Of a stretch of DNA of 64,000 bases, positions 59,210 to 64,000 are shown in pieces. The position numbers and the translations under genes were made by a program. The notes beneath the pieces were generated by a model, which saw nothing but the letters and a program-made list of their open reading frames with translations, had not been told where the DNA came from and did not search any database. This stretch comes from Sphingobium indicum B90A (lineage in GTDB: Bacteria > Pseudomonadota > Alphaproteobacteria > Sphingomonadales > Sphingomonadaceae): the NCBI RefSeq assembly GCF_000264945.2, contig NZ_CP013070.1, positions 1,302,001 through 1,366,000 of the forward strand, written 5' to 3'. Positions within the stretch are counted from its first letter, which is position 1, and every line of letters starts with the position of its first letter.

Positions 59210-60493
59210 TCAGAATGCGTAGTCGATCTGCGCCCAGAACTTCCTGGTGTCGGCATCGCCGGTGAAGCTGGCGATGCCCTTGCGCTGGTAATCGGCATAT
59301 TTGACGAGCGCGCTCAGATGCTTGTTCAGCTTCAGCGTGACCTGCGCATTATATTCGTCGCCATAATGGATCGACAGGCGGTCGCTACTGAAGCGGTGGA
59401 AGGTGAAGGACGCCACCAGCGGCCCCGCCTTGCCGACCTTCGGCACCGTATAGGCGACCCCGGCATAATAGTCCTGAATGCCGGTGCCGGGCGTCGTCAG
59501 GAACTTGTCGGCCCAGCCGTTGAACTTGTGCAGCGTGGCGAAGGGCGTCTGGAAGGCGAAGCCGCCCGCAATCCCGGTCGCGCCCCCGTCCGACCCCAGC
59601 AGTTCATAGCCGCCCGTCAGCTTGAACGCGGCCACGTCCAGCCCCAGTTCGGCCGTTACGAAATCCGCCGAATAGTCGACCGGATTGGTCGCATAGTCGC
59701 TCTGCCGCGCATAGCTGGCGAGGTAGCTGAGCTTCACCTTCTTCGTGAAGGGCACCGCGCCCGCGAAACGCGCGCCATAGGTCTGGCTGCTGTTCCGGCG
59801 CAACGCCACGACCGCCTCATCCTCGTCCACCAGATAGGCGAAGCCGGTCAGCGTCCCCAGCTTGGTCTTGTAGGAGATGTTGGCGAAGACATCGTCGCCC
59901 TCAATGTCCGTCGGCCGGTTGGCCGAACCGAACTTGCCGCCGTCTATGCCCCAGATGGTCCGCGCCGCAATCGCGTAGGTCAGGTCGACCTTCAGGTTCT
60001 TGATCCCCATATATTCGACGCGCACGGCATCGAAGGTCTGCTCATTCTGCCGCCAGGCGACCGAACCGACGAAACGCTGGTCGTCCAGGTTGATCCGCTG
60101 GCGGCCCACGGTCACGACCAGCGGCTTTGTGCGGTACTGGATCTGAACGCGGTTGGCCTCGACCGTCTCCGGGTCGGCGACGATGGGATAGAGCGCCTTT
60201 CCATTGACGCCGCTGTTATAATCCTCATCGATCGCCAGCGTGCCTTCGGCTTCCGCCAGGAAGGCCCAGGGGCCCTTCGAAATCTCGCCGCCTGCGCGCA
60301 GCCGCATCGTCACGGCATGGGCGTCGCGGCTGCTGCTGAGCGGCGCGGGACCGGCCTGATCGACCGTCTCGTACCGCAGGCGCGCCTCCACGATGGGCTT
60401 GAACACGACATCCTGCGCCAGCGCCGGCGCCGCGACCGCGGACAGCCCCATTATTGGGGCCGACGCCGACAACAGGAAAGAAACCTTCTTCAT
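59210..60493 (-). CDS. Outer-membrane porin-like beta-barrel protein (alginate_exp / OprD-like)
   Basis: A 427-residue predicted outer-membrane barrel. A signal peptide (to about residue 26, APALAQ) precedes alternating hydrophobic strands, and the protein ends in Phe (AQIDYAF), as outer-membrane proteins do. RLRYETVDQAG and VGRQRINLDDQRFVGSVAWRQNEQTFDAVRVE-like segments place it in the alginate_exp porin family. AAGGGGG lies 6 nt before the ATG at 60493. It follows the nitrate transporter ATPase gene by 69 nt without a terminator, so a role in passing nitrate or nitrite across the outer membrane is inferred from context. Confidence 0.88.
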   Translation of the reverse strand: MKKVSFLLSASAPIMGLSAVAAPALAQDVVFKPIVEARLRYETVDQAGPAPLSSSRDAHAVTMRLRAGGEISKGPWAFLAEAEGTLAIDEDYNSGVNGKALYPIVADPETVEANRVQIQYRTKPLVVTVGRQRINLDDQRFVGSVAWRQNEQTFDAVRVEYMGIKNLKVDLTYAIAARTIWGIDGGKFGSANRPTDIEGDDVFANISYKTKLGTLTGFAYLVDEDEAVVALRRNSSQTYGARFAGAVPFTKKVKLSYLASYARQSDYATNPVDYSADFVTAELGLDVAAFKLTGGYELLGSDGGATGIAGGFAFQTPFATLHKFNGWADKFLTTPGTGIQDYYAGVAYTVPKVGKAGPLVASFTFHRFSSDRLSIHYGDEYNAQVTLKLNKHLSALVKYADYQRKGIASFTGDADTRKFWAQIDYAF

Positions 60494-60562
60494 AAATCCC
60501 CCTTCATTTGCTCCCGATGGCTTTTCTGGGCCTATTCAGGGCATCCTCTCCAAACCGGATTT

Positions 60563-61366
60563 TCAGGCGGCGAGCGTCGCCGGATTGCGGTAACGCTCGT
60601 GCAGGAAGTGGATGACGGCGGAGCGCGCCTCCGCATATTCAAGCGTGTCGATGGCCTCCAGCCGGTTGCGGGGCCGCGCCAGCGTCACGGCCCGGTCTTC
60701 GCCGATCCGCGCCGCCGGGCCGTTGGTCATCATGACAACCCGGTCGGCCAGCAGAACCGCCTCGTCGACGTCATGGGTGATCATCAGCACCGTGTTGTTG
60801 AGCCGCGCCTGCAAATCCATGACCACATCCTGCAACGCCGCCCGTGTCAGCGCGTCCAGCGCGCCGAACGGCTCGTCCATCAGCAAGACGCGCGGGTTCA
60901 TGGCGATGGCGCGGGCAATGCCGACGCGCTGCTTCATGCCGCCGGACAGTTCGCCGGGGCGCTTGGCGGCGGCGTGGGCCATCTGGACCAGTTCCAGATT
61001 GTGCATGACCCAGTCCCTGCGCTCGGCCTTGCTCTTGCCGCCCGCCGTCTTGTCGACCGCCAGGCGGACATTCTCCTCGACCGTCAGCCAGGGCAGCAGA
61101 CTGTGGTCCTGGAAGACCACCGCCCGGTCCGGCCCCGGCGCGTCGACCAGTTCGCCATCGAGGAAGATCGCCCCCCGCGTCGGCTTGACCAGCCCGGCGA
61201 CGGCGTTGAGCAGCGTCGACTTGCCGCAGCCCGAATGGCCGATCAGCGCCACGAACTGGCCCTTTTCAACCTCCAGGTCGATCCCGTCGAGCGCGCAGAA
61301 GCGCCCTGCCCTGGTCGGAAATTCGACGGTGATGCCCTCTAGCGCGAGATAGCTGCGCTGTTTCAT
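60563..61366 (-). CDS. nrtD: ABC transporter ATPase, nitrate/sulfonate type
   Basis: A 267-residue ATPase of the NrtD/SsuB/TauB group. Walker A GHSGCGKST (43-51), signature LSGGMKQRVGIARA and Walker B LLMDEPFGALD are intact. Nitrate, sulfonate and taurine importers share this ATPase type, and the assignment to nitrate comes from the neighbouring binding protein. It starts 18 nt after the permease gene. Confidence 0.9.
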   Translation of the reverse strand: MKQRSYLALEGITVEFPTRAGRFCALDGIDLEVEKGQFVALIGHSGCGKSTLLNAVAGLVKPTRGAIFLDGELVDAPGPDRAVVFQDHSLLPWLTVEENVRLAVDKTAGGKSKAERRDWVMHNLELVQMAHAAAKRPGELSGGMKQRVGIARAIAMNPRVLLMDEPFGALDALTRAALQDVVMDLQARLNNTVLMITHDVDEAVLLADRVVMMTNGPAARIGEDRAVTLARPRNRLEAIDTLEYAEARSAVIHFLHERYRNPATLAA

Positions 61367-61384
61367 GACAATGCCCTCCCCTTC

Positions 61385-62341
61385 TCAGCCTGCGCGGCCG
61401 ATGATGCGGCCCGCAAAGGCGACGATGCGGTCCAGCGCGAAGCCCACCATGCCGATCCAGATCAGCGCGACGATGGTGTCGGTCAGCAGCGAGCTGTTGT
61501 AGCTGTCCCAGATGAAGAAGCCGACGCCGGTGCCGCCCTGCACCATTTCGGCGGCGACGATGGCCAGCCAGCTCATGCCCACGCCGATGCGAAGGCCCGT
61601 GAACATGTGCGGCACGGTGGCGGGCAGCATGATGCGGACGAAATATTCGACCGGATTGAGCGCCAGCACCTTGGCGACGTTGCGATAGGCGACCGGCAGC
61701 GTCTGCACGCCCGCCGCCGTGTTCAAGATGATCGGCCAGATCGCCGTGATGAAGATCAGGAAGATCGCCGAAGGCTGCGCCTGCTGGAAAATGGCGAGGC
61801 TGATCGGCAGCCAGGCCAGCGGCGGCACGGTGCGCAGCACCTGGAACAGCGGGTCGAGGGCGCGGAAGGCGAAGACGCTCTGCCCGATCAATATGCCCAG
61901 CGCCACGCCGATCACCGCCGCGATGCTGTAGCCGATCAGCACGCGGCTGAGGCTGGTCAGCACATGCCCGGCAATGCCGACATCGCCCCCATCCTGGATG
62001 CTGAAATGGGTGAAGCCGATCTCCACGCCCTTGAACGGGTGGACGATGACCTCATGGCTTTCCTGCCATACTTTGAGCGGGCTGGGGAAAGTCGCGTCCG
62101 GCGATCCGCAGAGCAACTGCCAGAAGGCCAGCAGCACGGCGATCATCACCATGGTTGGCAGCATGCCAGCCGCCAAGGACCGGGCGCGGCGCACCAGCGG
62201 GTGCACCGGCACGGCCACCGGCTCGAAGCTGCGGCGGGCGATGGCTTCTTCGGGATAGGGCACGATGACCCCCAATTCGGCGGCGGCACCGCCGGCCGAA
62301 GCCGACGGTCCACCATTTTTGCTGGGCGATGGCGACGCCAT
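61385..62341 (-). CDS. nrtB: ABC transporter permease, nitrate type
   Basis: A 318-residue inner-membrane permease with a proline/glycine-rich cytoplasmic N-terminus and about six membrane segments; the EAA-type loop reads NVAKVLALNPVEYFVRIMLPATVPHMFTGL. I chose ATG 62341 (MASPSPSKNG), which has AAGGAG six bases upstream; starts at 62359 and further out are open but lack as good a site. It works with the ATPase and binding protein of the same operon to import nitrate. Confidence 0.9.
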   Translation of the reverse strand: MASPSPSKNGGPSASAGGAAAELGVIVPYPEEAIARRSFEPVAVPVHPLVRRARSLAAGMLPTMVMIAVLLAFWQLLCGSPDATFPSPLKVWQESHEVIVHPFKGVEIGFTHFSIQDGGDVGIAGHVLTSLSRVLIGYSIAAVIGVALGILIGQSVFAFRALDPLFQVLRTVPPLAWLPISLAIFQQAQPSAIFLIFITAIWPIILNTAAGVQTLPVAYRNVAKVLALNPVEYFVRIMLPATVPHMFTGLRIGVGMSWLAIVAAEMVQGGTGVGFFIWDSYNSSLLTDTIVALIWIGMVGFALDRIVAFAGRIIGRAG

Positions 62342-62372
62342 GCTGCTCTCCTTGCTCATCTGGCCTTGCTCA

Positions 62373-63653
62373 TCAGACCCGCTTGATCGCCAGGCTGGCG
62401 AGATAGGCCTTGGGATTGGCGGGGTCGAAGGTCTTTCCATCGAAGAATTTTTCGACGCCGCGGCTGTCGCTGGCAGGCCCCTTGCCGCCCAGCATCGCGG
62501 CGGCCTTGCGCCAGATGTCGGACCGATTGACCTTGGCGATCACGCCCTTGGTGTCGAGCGACATGGGCAGCTTGCCCCAGCGCTGGTTCTCCGTGAGGAA
62601 CCAGAGATCGTGGCTCTTGTACGGGAAGGAGGCATAGCCCGCGAAGAACTTCATCTTGAAGGCCGCGTTCGGGAATTTGCGCCCGTCGCCCATGTTGAAA
62701 TTGCCCTGCAAGCGGTCGGCGATGTCGGTGATCGGGCACTTCAGATAATCGCGCCCGGCTATCGTTCCGGCCAGCCGGGTGATGTTGCCCGGATTGTCGG
62801 CCCAGCGCTGCGCCTCGATGATCGCAGCCGTGATCGCCTGCGCCGCCTTGGGATATTTCGCCACCCAGTCGGATCGCATGGCGAAGCTCTTTTCGGGATG
62901 GTTCATCCACATCTGGCCGGTCGACACGGCGGTATAGCCAAGCTGCTGCGCGACCAACTGGTCGTTCCACGGTTCGCCCACGCAGAAGGCGTCCATGGTG
63001 TCGGCCTTCATGTTCGCGACCATCTGCGGCGGCGGGACGGTGATCAGTTCCACATCCTTGTCCGGGTCGATCCCGCCGGCCGCCAGCCAGTAGCGCAGCC
63101 ACATGTCATGCGTGCCGCCGGGGAAGGTCATGGCCATGGTGATCTTCTTGCCCGCGCCCTTGCGCTGGGCGATGACGCCCTTCATCTTGGCTGCGTTCAT
63201 GTCCGCCTTGGCGCCCAGATATTCCTTGGACACGGAGATGGCCTGGCCGTTGACGTTCAGGCGGGCGAGGATGCTCATCGGCGTCGCCTTGCCGATGGCG
63301 CCCAGCGTCAGCAGATAGGGCATGGGCGTCAGGATATGCGCGCCGTCAATGCCGCCGCCGCCGCTGCCCAGCACCAGATTGTCGCGGGTCGCGCCCCAAC
63401 TGGCCTGCTTCGTCACCTGCACGTCGGGCATGCCATATTTGGCGAAGAAACCCAGTTCCTTGGCGATGATCAGCGGCGCGGCATCGGTCAGCGCGATGAA
63501 GCCCAGCTTCGCGCCCGTGACCTCCGGCCCCGTACCGGCCGCGAACGCGCCCGACGGAAAGGCCTGCTGCACCGCGGCGAACAGCGCCGCCGTTCCACTC
63601 GTCTTCAGCAGTCCGCGCCGGTCGACGCCATGCCGATTATCCCCCTCTGCCAT
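62373..63653 (-). CDS. nrtA: Nitrate ABC transporter substrate-binding protein (NrtA-like), Tat-exported
   Basis: A 426-residue periplasmic binding protein of the NrtA/NasF type. The N-terminus has a twin-arginine signal (DRRGLLKTS at 11-19) followed by a hydrophobic stretch to FAAGTG. The mature fold includes GFIALTDAAPLIIAKELGFF, SWGATRDNLVLG, GGTHDMWLRYWLAAGG and FCVGEPWNDQLV, typical of nitrate-binding proteins rather than sulfonate ones. The ATG 63653 is used; open codons upstream overlap the leader. NasS-type nitrate sensors share this fold, but NasS lacks an export signal, so transport is the better reading. Confidence 0.92.
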   Translation of the reverse strand: MAEGDNRHGVDRRGLLKTSGTAALFAAVQQAFPSGAFAAGTGPEVTGAKLGFIALTDAAPLIIAKELGFFAKYGMPDVQVTKQASWGATRDNLVLGSGGGGIDGAHILTPMPYLLTLGAIGKATPMSILARLNVNGQAISVSKEYLGAKADMNAAKMKGVIAQRKGAGKKITMAMTFPGGTHDMWLRYWLAAGGIDPDKDVELITVPPPQMVANMKADTMDAFCVGEPWNDQLVAQQLGYTAVSTGQMWMNHPEKSFAMRSDWVAKYPKAAQAITAAIIEAQRWADNPGNITRLAGTIAGRDYLKCPITDIADRLQGNFNMGDGRKFPNAAFKMKFFAGYASFPYKSHDLWFLTENQRWGKLPMSLDTKGVIAKVNRSDIWRKAAAMLGGKGPASDSRGVEKFFDGKTFDPANPKAYLASLAIKRV

Positions 63654-63787
63654 TCCCCAATGCCCTTTCCTTGTTGATCGTGACCGCCGGAAGCAGTGCG
63701 CGACCGGCCACCGCCGGAAGCGGTCCAGCGTGCGAAATCGATGTCGAAAACCGCCCGGCGGCATCCATGCCGCCAGCGAAAATCAAT

Positions 63788-63832
63788 AAAAAAAGCCGCC
63801 GGAACGCAGGTCATTGACCTTGTCCAGGCGGC
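63788..63832 (-). terminator. Leader terminator (attenuator) upstream of nrtA
   Basis: On the minus strand GCCGCC...GGCGGC closes a long stem, with an inner AGGT/ACCT stem, and is followed by a run of seven T. It lies 135 nt before the nrtA start, in the transcribed leader, so transcription of the operon must pass it. This is the arrangement of a conditional terminator. Confidence 0.8.
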
Positions 63833-63865
63833 GTCATTGCCATGTCGGACCTTTGAAGGACCGCA

Positions 63866-63925
63866 GTCGAACCCTCGCCGTCATCGGCAGGTTCAACCTA
63901 TGTGTCGAAGCGCCCATGCTTCGAC
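63866..63925 (-). promoter_or_regulatory. Paired leader hairpins, possible ANTAR (NasT-type) antitermination element
   Basis: Reading the minus strand, hairpin 1 is GTCGAAGC-ATGGGC-GCTTCGAC (63904-63925), with a perfect 8-bp stem and a six-base loop carrying A at position 1 and G at position 4. Hairpin 2 (63866-63897) has an 8-bp outer stem GTTGAACC/GGTTCGAC and an inner TGCC/GGCG stem with loop GATGAC. Two adjacent hexaloop hairpins before a leader terminator are the form bound by ANTAR proteins such as NasR and NasT in nitrate operons. Only hairpin 1 fits the loop consensus well. Confidence 0.55.
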
Positions 63926-63985
63926 GGGTCGAAAACTGTCACCGATTGCTCCGAGTCGCAAGCGAAATTTTTGCATTGCACAAAC

Positions 63986-64000
63986 TGCAATCGCTCCGCC
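63986..64000 (-). promoter_or_regulatory. Possible sigma-54 promoter, cut by the window end
   Basis: On the minus strand GGC-GGAGCGA-TTGCA has GG and GC exactly ten bases apart, as in the -24/-12 consensus TGGCAC-N5-TTGC, though the middle of the -24 box is poor. The base before GG is outside the window. An overlapping dyad ATTGCA-N5-TGCAAT (63975-63991) could be a regulator site. Confidence 0.35.

Noticed and set aside
62373..63653. NasS nitrate sensor instead of a transport protein
   Set aside because: A twin-arginine export signal is present and permease and ATPase genes follow; NasS is cytosolic and pairs with nasT.

Overview
This 64-kb, high-GC window is a chromosomal segment of a sphingomonad alphaproteobacterium, most likely Sphingobium or a close relative. 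The evidence is the dusB-ntrB-ntrC-ntrY-ntrX-hfq-hflX gene order, a DivL-type cell-cycle pseudokinase (tyrosine in place of the phospho-accepting histidine) joined to tsaE, a fused ispDF gene, the AmgK/MurU cell-wall recycling pair and AddAB-type recombination genes. It is nearly all housekeeping DNA, densely packed and with many 4-8 nt gene overlaps. It starts in the edge of an integrated element.

Layout: (1) 1-1380, right end of an integrative element: a partial helix-turn-helix gene, a tyrosine recombinase, and a displaced 3' fragment of a tRNA-Val(CAC) gene that marks the attachment junction; the rest of the element lies to the left. (2) 1500-11500: DPP-IV-type peptidase, asd with two co-directional genes, AMP nucleosidase, peroxiredoxin, YqgE, a secreted protein of unknown function and ahcY behind an AT-rich palindromic operator candidate. 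(3) 11600-16430: acylphosphatase, NYN/LOTUS protein, carbonic anhydrase, lipA, a COQ10/RatA protein, cinA and ispDF. (4) 16500-25900: the nitrogen-regulation block dusB-ntrBC-ntrYX followed by an unusual tandem double-domain hfq and hflX. (5) 25900-35800, minus strand: mazG, then a long operon dacC-tmk-holB-metG-tatD-MBL hydrolase-aspartic protease-MFS transporter, preceded by an MltB-type transglycosylase. (6) 35900-43400: tRNA-Ser, small genes, secA, argJ, a phosphatase, a GST, trxA, and copies of a structured 110-bp dispersed repeat. (7) 43400-54300, minus strand: a seven-gene overlapping run divL-tsaE-amgK-murU-addB-addA-trxA. (8) 54300-59180: a repeat-rich gap, ettA, an M28 peptidase, a low-complexity lipoprotein, tRNA-Pro and a 173-bp element with 22-bp terminal inverted repeats. 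(9) 59200-64000, minus strand: nitrate-type ABC transporter nrtA-nrtB-nrtD plus a porin, behind a leader with paired hairpins, an intrinsic terminator and a possible sigma-54 promoter cut by the window end.

Functional links: the NtrBC/NtrYX regulators at 17.5-23.8 kb are plausible controllers of the nitrate uptake operon at 59-64 kb. The divL-tsaE-amgK-murU-addBA-trxA run joins cell-cycle control, tRNA t6A modification, MurNAc recycling and double-strand-break repair in one transcript. The least ordinary items are the tandem Hfq, the attachment junction, the nitrate leader and the structured or mobile-like repeats. I see no wholly unknown multi-gene system in the window.
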